Notes: generated from the letters alone by a model not told the origin. DNA of 64,000 nt from Carboxylicivirga agarovorans (GCF_050589845.1 NZ_JBNGPA010000004.1:62001-126000), one strand, 5' to 3'; shown: positions 44,693 through 54,412, numbered from the stretch's first letter. Numbers and translations are program-made.

Positions 44693-46276
44693 ATGGATAC
44701 GATAAAACCGGCTGAAGTATCGGATTTATTAAAAAAACAGATTGCAGGCTTCCAAACGTCGACTGACCTGGAAGAAGTAGGAACTGTTTTGCAGGTGGGT
44801 GATGGTATTGCCCGTGTTTTTGGACTCAACAATGTTAAAGCCAACGAATTAGTTGAGTTAGAATCATGCATGGGCGTGGTGCTTAACCTTGAACAGGATA
44901 ATGTTGGGGTAGTGCTGTTTGGCTCATCACAGGCCGTAAAAGAAGGCGATTTAGTAAAACGTACCGGGCGTATTGCTTCTATTAATGTAGGCGAAGGCAT
45001 GGTTGGTCGTGTTATTAACGCCATTGGTGAACCTATTGATGGTAAAGGACCAATACAGGGCGAAACCTATGAAATGCCTTTGGAACGTAAAGCTCCACAG
45101 GTAATTTATCGCCAGCCGGTAAAAGAGCCATTACAAACCGGCCTTTTGGCTGTCGACGCCATGACACCAATTGGCCGTGGCCAGCGAGAGCTGATCATTG
45201 GTGACCGACAAACAGGTAAAACTGCCATCGCCATTGACACCATCATTAACCAGCGCTCTTTTTACGAAGACGGCGAACCGGTATACTGTATTTATGTGGC
45301 AGTAGGTCAAAAGGGAAGTACCGTTGCTCAGATTGTTAATACGCTTGAGAAACATGGTGCTATGGAGTACACAACAGTAGTGTCTGCTCCTGCTGCCGAT
45401 CCGTCGGCCATGCAGTTTTACGCACCATTCTCAGGAACAGCTATTGGTGAATATTTCCGCGATACTGGCCGTTCAGCTCTTATTATCTATGATGATCTGT
45501 CAAAGCAGGCTGTATCGTACCGTGAGGTGAGTTTGCTCTTGCGCCGACCACCGGGGCGTGAAGCCTATCCGGGTGATGTTTTTTACCTGCACAGCCGCTT
45601 ATTGGAGCGTGCTGCCAAGATCATTGAATCAGATGAAATCGCCGCGCAGATGAACGACTTACCCGAGTCTCTTCGTCCCCTCGTAAAAGGTGGTGGTTCA
45701 TTGACAGCACTCCCTATCATTGAAACACAGGCTGGCGACGTATCTGCGTATATTCCAACCAATGTTATCTCCATTACCGATGGTCAGATATTCCTTGAGA
45801 GTGATTTATTCAACTCAGGTGTTCGTCCGGCTATTAACGTGGGTATATCAGTATCGCGTGTTGGTGGTAGTGCACAGATCAAACCAATGAAAAAAGTAGC
45901 TGGTACCTTAAAACTCGACCAGGCTCAATACCGTGAACTGGAAGCCTTTGCCAAGTTTGGTTCTGACCTGGACCCGGCAACCATGCTGGTTTTGGATAAG
46001 GGGCGTAAGAATGTTGAATTATTAAAGCAGCCTCAATATCAGCCGGTAAAGGTTGAAGAGCAGGTAGCCCTTATCTACTGTGGTACAAAAGGACTATTGA
46101 AAGATGTACCATCTGATAAAGTGAAGGAGTGGCAAAAAGAATTCACAGAGAATCTGACCATGGGTCACCCTGAGCTACTGCAAGACATTAAAAAAGGTGG
46201 ATATAACGAAGATATAACAGCAAAACTGGACGCAATAGCCAGCGATGTGGCTCACAAGTATCTAATCGAAGAGTAA
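44693..46276 (+). CDS. atpA: F-type ATP synthase subunit alpha
   Basis: A 527-residue F1 subunit. The P-loop is GDRQTGKT (170-177). The sequence then runs through the conserved blocks QKGSTVAQIV and SLLLRRPPGREAYPGDVFYLHSRLLERA. It has the regulatory, non-catalytic nucleotide site expected of alpha. Spacing to atpH is 21 bases. Confidence 0.98.
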   Translation: MDTIKPAEVSDLLKKQIAGFQTSTDLEEVGTVLQVGDGIARVFGLNNVKANELVELESCMGVVLNLEQDNVGVVLFGSSQAVKEGDLVKRTGRIASINVGEGMVGRVINAIGEPIDGKGPIQGETYEMPLERKAPQVIYRQPVKEPLQTGLLAVDAMTPIGRGQRELIIGDRQTGKTAIAIDTIINQRSFYEDGEPVYCIYVAVGQKGSTVAQIVNTLEKHGAMEYTTVVSAPAADPSAMQFYAPFSGTAIGEYFRDTGRSALIIYDDLSKQAVSYREVSLLLRRPPGREAYPGDVFYLHSRLLERAAKIIESDEIAAQMNDLPESLRPLVKGGGSLTALPIIETQAGDVSAYIPTNVISITDGQIFLESDLFNSGVRPAINVGISVSRVGGSAQIKPMKKVAGTLKLDQAQYRELEAFAKFGSDLDPATMLVLDKGRKNVELLKQPQYQPVKVEEQVALIYCGTKGLLKDVPSDKVKEWQKEFTENLTMGHPELLQDIKKGGYNEDITAKLDAIASDVAHKYLIEE

Positions 46277-46282
46277 GCGCTT

Positions 46283-47164
46283 ATGCCAAGTTTAAAGGAC
46301 ATACGTATTCGCATTAATTCGGTGAAAACAACCCGACAGGTTACCAGTGCCATGAAAATGGTATCGGCTGCCAAGTTCAAAAAGGCGCAGGACGATATTT
46401 CATACATACGTCCGTATGTTGACCGTTTGGCTGGCATCATCTATAAACTGTCTGGTTCATTGGATGAGGATTTTGAGTTGGAGTGGTCACAAGTACGTGA
46501 GCCGAATAAAATCCTGATCGTTCCCATTTCATCTAACAGGGGTCTTTGCGGAGCTTTCAATGCTAATGTCATCAAAGAAGTCGAGAGACTCTGCAAGGTT
46601 GATTTTAAGCTTCAGAACGCTCTCAACAACGTTGATATATTAGCAATAGGTAAACAGGCGCAGAAACTCCTTAATTCCCATGGCTACAACGTGGTCAAAG
46701 ACCATAATGAGCTGTATTCGCACGTTAATTTTGAAAACGTAAGTGAAATTGCCAGCGAATTAATGGAAGCTTTCAGAAGCAGGAAATATGACAAGGTGGT
46801 GCTTGTTTATAACGAATACAAAAATGCCGCTGTACAAATAATGCGGGCCGAACAATTTTTGCCTATGGAGCTGCCAAGCGGCGAAGATGCCAAGGCAATG
46901 GTAACAGACTATATTATTGAGCCGGATGTACCTACGTTTATCAAAACGGTTATACCCGATGCCTTAAAAACAATGTTTTACAGGGTGATGCTTGAATCTT
47001 TGGCTTCTGAACACGGTGCACGCATGACATCAATGCACAAGGCCACGGATAATGCTACCGAAATGCTGAGTGAACTGCAGTTACAATACAACAAAGCACG
47101 TCAGGGTGCTATTACAACCGAAATACTGGAGATTGTTGGTGGTGCAGAAGCATTACAGAAATAA
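46283..47164 (+). CDS. atpG: F-type ATP synthase subunit gamma
   Basis: The 293-residue central rotor shaft. The N-terminal helix SLKDIRIRINSVKTTRQVTSAMKMVSAAK and the C-terminal helix ending NKARQGAITTEILEIVGGAEAL are the paired shaft helices. It is the last gene of the cluster and ends at a terminator; atpD and atpC are not present after it. Confidence 0.97.
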   Translation: MPSLKDIRIRINSVKTTRQVTSAMKMVSAAKFKKAQDDISYIRPYVDRLAGIIYKLSGSLDEDFELEWSQVREPNKILIVPISSNRGLCGAFNANVIKEVERLCKVDFKLQNALNNVDILAIGKQAQKLLNSHGYNVVKDHNELYSHVNFENVSEIASELMEAFRSRKYDKVVLVYNEYKNAAVQIMRAEQFLPMELPSGEDAKAMVTDYIIEPDVPTFIKTVIPDALKTMFYRVMLESLASEHGARMTSMHKATDNATEMLSELQLQYNKARQGAITTEILEIVGGAEALQK

Positions 47165-47190
47165 ACCTGAAGTTGACTTAAGAAATATTA

Positions 47191-47220
47191 AAAAGCCACC
47201 AATTTGGTGGCTTTTGTTTT
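47191..47220. terminator. Bidirectional terminator after atpG
   Basis: AAAAGCCACCA pairs with TGGTGGCTTTT around a 3-base ATT loop, with T residues following on both strands. It lies between the convergent atpG and RDD genes. Confidence 0.85.
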
Positions 47221-47225
47221 ATCAT

Positions 47226-47927
47226 TTATCGCGAATGGATTTTAAGAACTACTGTTCCCGCAATATGATCATGTAATGCACGTCTTTTCGAATCAAACAG
47301 CATTGTTACTATTTCCAGGATTGACCATGTGAGTGCTATTGCCATTACAAAAAACGCCGCATACAACACATATTCAGTATTTTCCAATAAGCCCAGTAGC
47401 GAAATGAGCTGAAACAAACCAATCAAGCCCAGTGGAACAATCTCCCTGTACAGAGCTTGTTTATATGTAATCTTCTTTTCTTCCGACTTGTCGTATATTT
47501 TTACGTTGGCAGCCATTTTTCCAATCGTTTGCCCGCAATATCCATGCATAATAATTGAATAGGCATAAGGAAGTAGAACCTCAATAATTCCAATTAATGT
47601 TAATAATACCACAGAATCAACAAAATAAAAGAGCTCAATAAACCATCCGGCAACGCTTAATACAATACCGTCCAATATTAACGCTCCAAACCTGGCTCCA
47701 CCGGTATCATAGCGTTCACGGTAATTTATATCGCTCCGCCTATCGAATATTTCGTCTCTAATACTCTTTTCCCTCACCAATAACTCTTCTTCAGCATGAC
47801 CTCTCGAAACAAGGATCTTAATAGCACACAACTTAGCATCATTAGTATGATCATTACTATCCAGGAGCTGCTTAAGCTCCTCGTCATTTTTTTTGTTATA
47901 GGTGTTATAAAAGTAATCTGTTCCCAT
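47226..47927 (-). CDS. RDD-family membrane protein
   Basis: A 233-residue protein. The first 75 residues are charged and soluble, then an RDD domain begins at GGARFGALILDGIVLSVAG and continues through three to four membrane spans, ending in SKRRALHDHIAGTVVL, a standard RDD close. RDD proteins are thought to take part in ion or solute transport; the substrate is unknown. The gene begins four bases after the porin-like gene. Confidence 0.88.
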   Translation of the reverse strand: MGTDYFYNTYNKKNDEELKQLLDSNDHTNDAKLCAIKILVSRGHAEEELLVREKSIRDEIFDRRSDINYRERYDTGGARFGALILDGIVLSVAGWFIELFYFVDSVVLLTLIGIIEVLLPYAYSIIMHGYCGQTIGKMAANVKIYDKSEEKKITYKQALYREIVPLGLIGLFQLISLLGLLENTEYVLYAAFFVMAIALTWSILEIVTMLFDSKRRALHDHIAGTVVLKIHSR

Positions 47928-47930
47928 ATT

Positions 47931-48842
47931 TTATAGTTTTACGCCTATTCCAACTGTTAATGCACCACTTATATTTTTGGCTTTTGAATTAAGCCCGTAA
48001 TAATTAGCCGAACGCACCATTGTGGTATAACCACTGCCCCAGGGTAATGGGGTCACTTCATAATCGTTATCATTCTTTTTATCCAGCTGTATGAGTCCAA
48101 GGCAAACTGACAGATCAACATTGAGGTAAAAGTGCTCACCAAGCGGATAATTAAGTCCACCGCCAAGATTCAATCCAACATCGAAGTTATTAGTATAATC
48201 CTTGTCCTCATCTTCTCCATAAACGTGCATTTCCATTACATTTATTTCATCTGCATTTGTTAAAGTCGGTGACCCATCAGAATAGTAATTGGACGCGACG
48301 CCCTCAAGAATGTTAATGTCAATTTCCGATTTAAGCAGATACCCCATATACATACCGCCCTGCACATAAAACAAGTTACTACCCCCAAAATACCATCTCG
48401 CAAAAACCGGCAGTGTCAGGTACTGATTATTGATCTCAATGTCATAAGCGCTTTTATGAACCTGTGTGTATGTGTCTTGTGTCAGAACATCGGTATTGGT
48501 ATCTTCAATATGAATGCCTTTACCCTCGTAGTTAAGAGATGCAGCAACAGACAACCTTTCTTTGATAAAATATTCAAATGAGATACCAGCAACTAAATTG
48601 AGCCTCGCATCGCGCCACATGTTAACATCGTAGTCATGTTCGAGGCTTTCAGGATTTATAGCCGGAATTGTATAGTCCTCACTAAAAATAAACGTTTTAT
48701 GAGGCGCTTCTGCATTTATAAAGCTGCTCATGGCAGGTCCGGCATGAATACTTACTATTTTCAATCTTTTGGTTTCATCCTGCGCATAGGATAAACAGTG
48801 CAAAAATAAGAAAATCAGCAGGGTTAAAAGTGTTTTGTTCAT
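47931..48842 (-). CDS. Outer-membrane beta-barrel protein (PorT-like)
   Basis: A 303-residue secreted protein if read from the ATG at 48842, which yields a clean signal peptide MNKTLLTLLIFLFLHCLSYAQ (about 1-20). The frame opens 17 codons earlier but would place charged residues first. The mature protein has alternating beta-strands and a C terminus ALTVGIGVKL, as in OmpA-like or PorT-like barrels. The upstream stretch carries three 23-base repeats. Confidence 0.8.
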   Translation of the reverse strand: MNKTLLTLLIFLFLHCLSYAQDETKRLKIVSIHAGPAMSSFINAEAPHKTFIFSEDYTIPAINPESLEHDYDVNMWRDARLNLVAGISFEYFIKERLSVAASLNYEGKGIHIEDTNTDVLTQDTYTQVHKSAYDIEINNQYLTLPVFARWYFGGSNLFYVQGGMYMGYLLKSEIDINILEGVASNYYSDGSPTLTNADEINVMEMHVYGEDEDKDYTNNFDVGLNLGGGLNYPLGEHFYLNVDLSVCLGLIQLDKKNDNDYEVTPLPWGSGYTTMVRSANYYGLNSKAKNISGALTVGIGVKL

Positions 48843-48952
48843 CGTATCAGGCTTAGTGTATTTGTATTTATTCCATTGCATTAAAGTCAACATGCCTAAC
48901 AGTCATCATCCTTATCCATTTATCATGTGATAACAGTACTATCTTTTGCTGC

Positions 48953-49021
48953 GTCGCTAACTGACGACGTGAACAGTCGCTAACTGACGACAACAGGTGT
49001 CGTTAATTGGCGACAGGTGCA
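48953..49021. repeat. Three 23-base repeats with 16-base inverted core, possible operator array
   Basis: Cores at 48953-48968, 48976-48991 (both GTCGCTAACTGACGAC) and 48999-49014 (GTCGTTAATTGGCGAC), each 23 bases apart, that is about two helical turns. Each core has GTCG and CGAC ends as an inverted repeat. The reverse strand of the first two reads TCAGTTAGC, close to LytTR-type sites. They lie 111 bases upstream of the porin-like gene. Confidence 0.8.
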
Positions 49022-49108
49022 ATACCTTATAATGATCATGCCCCATTGCACACTTATACTGTTTCAGCGGCATGACAATGTCTACCATTAAGCACTTATT
49101 GACAAAGC

Positions 49109-49513
49109 TTAGGACTGTGATTTTAGTTCCTCAATCTTCTTCAGACCTTCCTCCAAAGAAGCTACAACAATGCGAAAACCGTCATGATTGGCATTCTTGG
49201 CAGCATCTTGCAAACCAATTCTCTGCAAGGCATCAGGCATTATTTGTACAGAGCGGACCAGGTTATGGGTATTGGAATATTTCATCCCAAAACTCATGAG
49301 CTCTTTAACCTTTTCGTCAACAGGTTTAAACTCAGGTGCCAGTTCAATTAAAGAATAAAAAGGTAAACCGTTGAATCAATCAACTGCTTTGGCATACTCC
49401 TCTTTAAAACGGTCTCCAATTGCCTCAGCCACCTGCTTGTTCCAGCGGTTTTTAAGTTTAAGGTATAAAATGTCCTTTTTAGTCTGTAATTTAAAGTAAT
49501 CAGTTGTGTCCAT
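49109..49513 (-). pseudogene. STAS/SpoIIAA-like small protein gene broken by one in-frame TGA
   Basis: The minus-strand frame from ATG at 49513 to the stop at 49109 encodes 134 codons with a single internal TGA at 49378-49376 (codon 46). The parts before and after are in the same frame and read as one protein: DYFKLQTKKDILYLKLKNRW, then after the stop FNGLPFYSLIELAPEFK. The pattern resembles the SpoIIAA-like (DUF3478/STAS) family, with alternating strand and helix. A single TGG to TGA change would explain it, giving VDWFNG. A sequencing error or true decay are both possible. No neighbour is co-transcribed for certain. Confidence 0.6.
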
Positions 49514-49650
49514 GCTTTGTTATTAAAGCAACAAAAATACTTTAATCAGATTCAACGAAGGTCATCCTCTATCAAGACAATATTATGTTTCATCAATAAG
49601 TTAGCACCATTGACCGATGGGGATTCTGAGAAAATGCTATTTGGAAAACC

Positions 49651-50883
49651 TTAACCAAAGAAGAGGTAAGCTAGTAGTATGGACGCGATAATTCCGGCAA
49701 AGTCAGCTATTAAACCGCAAGACAAGGCATGGCGGGTTTTCTTGATGCCAACGGAACCAAAATACACAGCCAATACATAGAATGTTGTATCTGTAGAGCC
49801 CTGAATGGTACTTGCCATCCGCCCGGCAAACGAATCAACACCGTGCGTATGAATCGCTTCTACCATCATACCACGGGCTGCTCCACCACTTAATGGCTTC
49901 ATAAAGGCCGTTGGCAAAGCATCAACAAAACGATTATCAATACCTATAAAATTGGCCATAATTCGAAATCCTTCCAATAGAAAATCCATTGTTCCTGATG
50001 CCCTGAAAACACCTACAGCAACCAATATCGCAACCAGGAACGGAATGATCTTTATGGCAATATTAAATCCTTCCTTGGCCCCATCAATAAATGCATCATA
50101 TACATTTACTTTTTTGCGGATGGCCATCAGGATAAAAGTGATAATCACAGAAAACAACAAAAGGTTTGCACCAAGTAAGGAAACGGTATTTACCTCATCT
50201 TTTGATAAACTGGTGAGGTAGTAGATAAATCCCCCTATAAGCAAACAAAAACTTCCCAAATAAGCTAATATCACCTTATCAAACAAGTTAATACGTTGCA
50301 CAACTGAAACGGCAACGATTCCAACTATTGTACTAAAAAAGGTAGCTAATAATATGGGTAAAAATATGTCAGATGGATTAACGGCCAATTCGCTGGCACG
50401 AATTGCCATCACACTAATGGGTATAACTGTCAGACCGCTGGTATTAAGCACCAGGAACATTATCTGCGCATTGGACGCCGTATCACTGCTTTTATTGGTT
50501 GATTGAAGCTCCTGCATTGCTTTCAGTCCAACAGGTGTAGCGGCATTATCAAGTCCCAGCATGTTGGCAGCTATATTCATCATCATACTCCCATAGGCCG
50601 GATGATTCTTCGGTAATTCGGGAAACAAGCGACTGAAGAAAGGTCCGATTAACCGTGACATCACATTGATCATCCCGCCTTTTTCACCTATGCGCATGAG
50701 CCCCATCCACAGCGTTAAAGCGCCGGTCAGTCCCAGTGAAATATTAAAACCGGTCTTGGCACTATCAAAGGTGGCATTCATCATCTCTGGAAACACATCG
50801 ACATCGCCGAAAAAGATCAGCCGAACCAGCCCGACAATAAAGGCGATCAGAAAAAACGCTATCCAAAGATAATTGAGGGCCAT
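49651..50883 (-). CDS. Nucleoside-recognition membrane protein (SpmA/SpmB fusion type)
   Basis: A 410-residue integral membrane protein with about ten helices. The two halves correspond to SpmA-like (MGLMRIGEKGGMINVMSRLIGP and GLDNAATPVGLKAMQEL) and SpmB-like (SGGAARGMMVEA, QGSTDTTFYVLAVYFGSVG) proteins that are separate in Bacillus. Members are called nucleoside-recognition or spore-maturation proteins, but this organism does not sporulate, and the substrate is unknown. It follows the LamG-like gene by ten bases. Confidence 0.9.
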   Translation of the reverse strand: MALNYLWIAFFLIAFIVGLVRLIFFGDVDVFPEMMNATFDSAKTGFNISLGLTGALTLWMGLMRIGEKGGMINVMSRLIGPFFSRLFPELPKNHPAYGSMMMNIAANMLGLDNAATPVGLKAMQELQSTNKSSDTASNAQIMFLVLNTSGLTVIPISVMAIRASELAVNPSDIFLPILLATFFSTIVGIVAVSVVQRINLFDKVILAYLGSFCLLIGGFIYYLTSLSKDEVNTVSLLGANLLLFSVIITFILMAIRKKVNVYDAFIDGAKEGFNIAIKIIPFLVAILVAVGVFRASGTMDFLLEGFRIMANFIGIDNRFVDALPTAFMKPLSGGAARGMMVEAIHTHGVDSFAGRMASTIQGSTDTTFYVLAVYFGSVGIKKTRHALSCGLIADFAGIIASILLAYLFFG

Positions 50884-50893
50884 AGTTTAGTAT

Positions 50894-51592
50894 TTATTCG
50901 AAGAATGATTTAGAACTTGTTTCAAAGGTTTTAGCACTTACTTTAAGGTTGTCAATCTTAAGTGCACTGTTTGATGAACCGAAACCAATATGACCTGATT
51001 CAAAAGCCTCATCGGTACATTGCAGCACTAATTCGCCATTAAAGTAAACTTTCACCTGCTTATCGGCCAGCGTACGTTCCATACGAATGTGTTGCCATTC
51101 CTTCATCTTCCAGATAACACCTTTATCTTTGACCGTACCTACCCGCTTTGGTTTTTCACCGTTTACCATAAACACGTTATGACTTTTTTTATCGGCTTTA
51201 CTGGCCACCTGGGCATAGCAATAATGCTCCGTGTCCTTTATCCCAAAGAAGATACAAAAGTCGAGCAGGCTAAAATCCTTACCATTCTGTACCACATCCA
51301 TTTCTATAACAAAATCACTTAGTTCAAAGTCATTTAGTACAGCAACCACAACAGGTCCCTCATGCGGGCTCTTATAGTCTCCCGAACCAAGGCACTTTAA
51401 TGATTTACCAGGTTTACCATTCTTACTGATGATCCATTTTGAATCATCAGAAAAACTAAAGTCCTTGGTTGACTTATTGTTACTAAACCCCTGGTTGTAA
51501 ACTACTTTATAGTCTTTAAATTCATTAGTTTGGGCAGTAGCTAGTGTAGAAAATCCTATTACAATAAGAAGAAGATAGTGTGAGATTCTCAT
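50894..51592 (-). CDS. Secreted LamG/DUF1080-like protein
   Basis: A 232-residue secreted protein with signal peptide (about 1-20). The body shows a concanavalin-like jelly-roll pattern: FSDDSKWIISKNGKPGKSL, FVIEMDVVQNGKDFSLLDFC, EWQHIRMERTLADKQVKVYFNG and GHIGFGSSNSALKIDNLKV. DUF1080 proteins bind or cleave glycans, so carbohydrate binding is likely. The active residues cannot be named. Confidence 0.75.
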   Translation of the reverse strand: MRISHYLLLIVIGFSTLATAQTNEFKDYKVVYNQGFSNNKSTKDFSFSDDSKWIISKNGKPGKSLKCLGSGDYKSPHEGPVVVAVLNDFELSDFVIEMDVVQNGKDFSLLDFCIFFGIKDTEHYCYAQVASKADKKSHNVFMVNGEKPKRVGTVKDKGVIWKMKEWQHIRMERTLADKQVKVYFNGELVLQCTDEAFESGHIGFGSSNSALKIDNLKVSAKTFETSSKSFFE

Positions 51593-51684
51593 TCTTTATT
51601 CGTTAAGTTTTAGTAATCAGTTACTAATATACAATAGTTCCCGGTTATACAGATGCCGGTACAATTATTTCTAAACAATCATCT

Positions 51685-52209
51685 TTACTTTGTACCCGGA
51701 TGCTTTTTTAGTTCGTCCAGGTTTCGCTTTAACTTGTACTCATCATGAGGAGCACCAAATTCTTTACAGGTCACTTCGTCAATCGGCACCTTCCACATCT
51801 TCACATTGCGCACAGCCGGGTCACTATATTTGAATTCCTTTTCACTATAGGTCTTCATCAAAATATCAAGGGCTTCACGCTTCTCATCCATATCTTCTAT
51901 CCACTGAACCTTTCCCATGGCAACCACACTTTTTGATGTCATGCGGTAACTGCATGCCACTTCCGGGTGTTGAAATACCAGCTCATTATCAATTGAGAAG
52001 GTGATACAGATATGAGGATTGTTATTCACGATATCAATTAATCGCCCTTCAGGAGCCGAATGAAGATAGATAACATTGTCTTTGTATCCATAGTTCATTG
52101 GAAGTACATAGGGCTTGTTATCAGGGTCAACCACGCCAACAAAACAAATATTGGCTTTTAATATGATAGCTTCAATAACCTCTTTATCAGTGTGATTTAA
52201 TGTTTGCAT
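51685..52209 (-). CDS. Pyridoxamine 5'-phosphate oxidase-like flavin-binding protein
   Basis: A 174-residue flavoprotein of the NimA/PNPOx-like split-barrel family. Marks: FVGVVDPDNKPYVLPMNYGYKDNVIYLHSAPEGRLID and VVAMGKVQWIEDMDEKREALDILM. FMN binding is expected. It is 17 bases after dnaG on the same strand. Confidence 0.88.
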   Translation of the reverse strand: MQTLNHTDKEVIEAIILKANICFVGVVDPDNKPYVLPMNYGYKDNVIYLHSAPEGRLIDIVNNNPHICITFSIDNELVFQHPEVACSYRMTSKSVVAMGKVQWIEDMDEKREALDILMKTYSEKEFKYSDPAVRNVKMWKVPIDEVTCKEFGAPHDEYKLKRNLDELKKHPGTK

Positions 52210-52226
52210 ATGTTTAGTTCTAGTTG

Positions 52227-54194
52227 TTATACAATTGTTCGTCCACCCAACTCTTTAGATATGTGTGCCAGTACCTGCTGCCATGTAGTGAGCTCCTGCA
52301 TTACTTCCATCATTTCTTCCATATTGCCTGAGACTTCTAATTGCTGCAACTGCTGGCGTTTTTCTCTGATAACGAATTTTACCTTCTTCCATTTAAGCTC
52401 CATCACTATTTTGGGCACTAATTCGGCCAGCTTCTCTTCGGCATGTGTTACTACCCCAAACTTATTATGGATACGACTTAGATCGTGTTCCTTTCCGATA
52501 AGGTCAGATGCCAGTTTACTCAGATCAGGATCGGAGTTATTGACAAAAAACTTCAGAGCAGGTGTTTGGGCATTGGCTCCTGAAGCATCATATGCCTCCA
52601 TCATTTTATTATAAAGCGGATTGGCGCTTAACAGGTCATCCTGCTTTAACTCGTGTAAAATATACTGTCCCACTGTCACCGACTCTTCTTCCTGCGGATT
52701 TACAGGACGTTCGCCAAACTTGACCATAAAACGCAGGATTTCACGTTCTTCAAGCTCAAGAGGGTTTGATGGTGTGCTTTGTCCTGCCACCTGTGTCGGA
52801 GATTGCTGTGCTCCTGCGCTGACCGGCGCCTGCTGCGGTGGTGGTGTTCCGGGACGGGGCGTATTACGTCTGAAATCTTCTTCCTGTTTCTTCTGTTGAA
52901 GCTTTCCGGTTTCCTGCATCAGAACCCGCTCATCAACCTTAAGCAGTGTGCTGCACTCTTTTACATATACCGAGCGTGTTATTGTATCGGGAATGATCGA
53001 AATGCTTCGTACAATATCCTGAATAAGCTGGGCCTTTTTGATCGGATCATTTTGAGCGTCGGCCAGCAACAGGGATGTTTTAAACTTGATAAAATCCTGC
53101 TGATGCTTTTCAATATAATCGGTGAGCTGCTCTTCACTTCGCTCTTTGGCAAAGGTATCGGGGTCTTCACCGTCAGGTAAAAGCAGGATCTTAACATTCA
53201 TACCCTCAGCCAGAACCAGGTCAATACCTCTTAGAGAGGCCTTTAATCCTGCAGGGTCACCGTCATAGATGATAGTAATGTTTTTGGTAAAGCGAGCGAT
53301 CAATCGTATCTGATCCGATGTTAAAGCAGTACCCGACGAGGCCACCACATTGCTGATACCCGCCTGATGAAACGACAGTACATCGGTATATCCCTCCACC
53401 AGGTAACAGCGATCTTTGCGGGTTACCTCTTGTTTGGCATGATAGATCCCATACAGGACCCGGCTCTTGTGATATATTTCCGACTCGGGCGAGTTCAGGT
53501 ACTTGGCCGTCTTCTTATCATTCTTAAGTATTCGGCCACCAAAAGCTATGACCTTACCCGCAAGACTGTGAATGGGGAACATGACACGACCACGAAACCG
53601 ATCGGCCTGATAGCTATCGCGTACTACACTCAATCCTGTCTTTTCAAGGTATTCAAGCTTATAGCCCTGCTTTTGCGCCTCTTTGGTTAAGGCATCACGC
53701 ATTTCAGGCGAATACCCCAACTGGAACTTATCGATGATATCATCGCGAAATCCCCTGCTTCGAAAATAGGATAAACCCACTGACTTTCCTTCATCCGTTT
53801 CAGTCAGGTTCTTACTAAAATACTGACCGGCAAACTCACTGAGCACCAACATGCTTTCCCGCTCATTCTTCTGCTTCAGCTGTTCTGGCGAATACTCTTC
53901 TTCCTCAATGTGAATATTGAACTTCTTACCCAGGTACTTGATGGCATCAACAAACGACAATTGGTCGTGTTTCATCACAAAGTTGAGTGCATTACCACCC
54001 TCTCCACAACCGAAGCACTTAAATATGCCTTTATGGGGTGAAACAGTAAACGATGGGGTTTTTTCGTTATGAAACGGACAGTTACCCAGGAAATTAATTC
54101 CTCTGCGACGCAATGTTACATAATCAGATACAACCTCAACTATCTGACTGTTGGCTGTTTCCAAAACCTTATCTACTGTAACCTGATCAATCAT
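52227..54194 (-). CDS. dnaG: DNA primase
   Basis: A 655-residue replication primase. The CHC2 zinc finger uses Cys39, His42, Cys60 and Cys63. The TOPRIM core is plain in CYLVEGYTDVLSFHQAGI and IIYDGDPAGLKASLRGIDL. A low-complexity Pro/Gln/Ala linker (about 435-470) precedes a helicase-binding C-terminal domain. Length is normal. It is divergent from the sirtuin gene. Confidence 0.98.
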   Translation of the reverse strand: MIDQVTVDKVLETANSQIVEVVSDYVTLRRRGINFLGNCPFHNEKTPSFTVSPHKGIFKCFGCGEGGNALNFVMKHDQLSFVDAIKYLGKKFNIHIEEEEYSPEQLKQKNERESMLVLSEFAGQYFSKNLTETDEGKSVGLSYFRSRGFRDDIIDKFQLGYSPEMRDALTKEAQKQGYKLEYLEKTGLSVVRDSYQADRFRGRVMFPIHSLAGKVIAFGGRILKNDKKTAKYLNSPESEIYHKSRVLYGIYHAKQEVTRKDRCYLVEGYTDVLSFHQAGISNVVASSGTALTSDQIRLIARFTKNITIIYDGDPAGLKASLRGIDLVLAEGMNVKILLLPDGEDPDTFAKERSEEQLTDYIEKHQQDFIKFKTSLLLADAQNDPIKKAQLIQDIVRSISIIPDTITRSVYVKECSTLLKVDERVLMQETGKLQQKKQEEDFRRNTPRPGTPPPQQAPVSAGAQQSPTQVAGQSTPSNPLELEEREILRFMVKFGERPVNPQEEESVTVGQYILHELKQDDLLSANPLYNKMMEAYDASGANAQTPALKFFVNNSDPDLSKLASDLIGKEHDLSRIHNKFGVVTHAEEKLAELVPKIVMELKWKKVKFVIREKRQQLQQLEVSGNMEEMMEVMQELTTWQQVLAHISKELGGRTIV

Positions 54195-54228
54195 TAAAAG
54201 GAATGCTATTTAGTTTTTTCGCAGTTTA

Positions 54229-54236
54229 CAAAGATA
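54229..54236 (-). promoter_or_regulatory. Candidate -7 element for dnaG
   Basis: TATCTTTG on the minus strand fits TAnnTTTG, 35 bases before the start codon. No clear -33 element. Confidence 0.4.
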
Positions 54237-54358
54237 GAAAAATAAGCCATTTCGAAGGTTTGATTTATGATGTTTGATGATCGCTTGATCTATTTATAAT
54301 ACCAGACGAAGCGAGGGTGCATTGAAGCGTTAACTTTCATTGCGATTTGTATTGGGGA

Positions 54359-54389
54359 TTTGAATACTCACCGATTTGCTTTACTTTTA
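54359..54389 (+). promoter_or_regulatory. Promoter of the sirtuin gene
   Basis: TTTG (54359-54362), gap of 19, then TACTTTTA (54382-54389), one base off the TAnnTTTG consensus. Transcription should start near 54396. Confidence 0.6.
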
Positions 54390-54412
54390 TCTGACGATTA
54401 AATCATTGATTC

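Noticed and set aside
52204..52614. Plus-strand frame of 136 codons inside dnaG
   Set aside because: Cys/Ser-rich antisense shadow of dnaG; no start signal.
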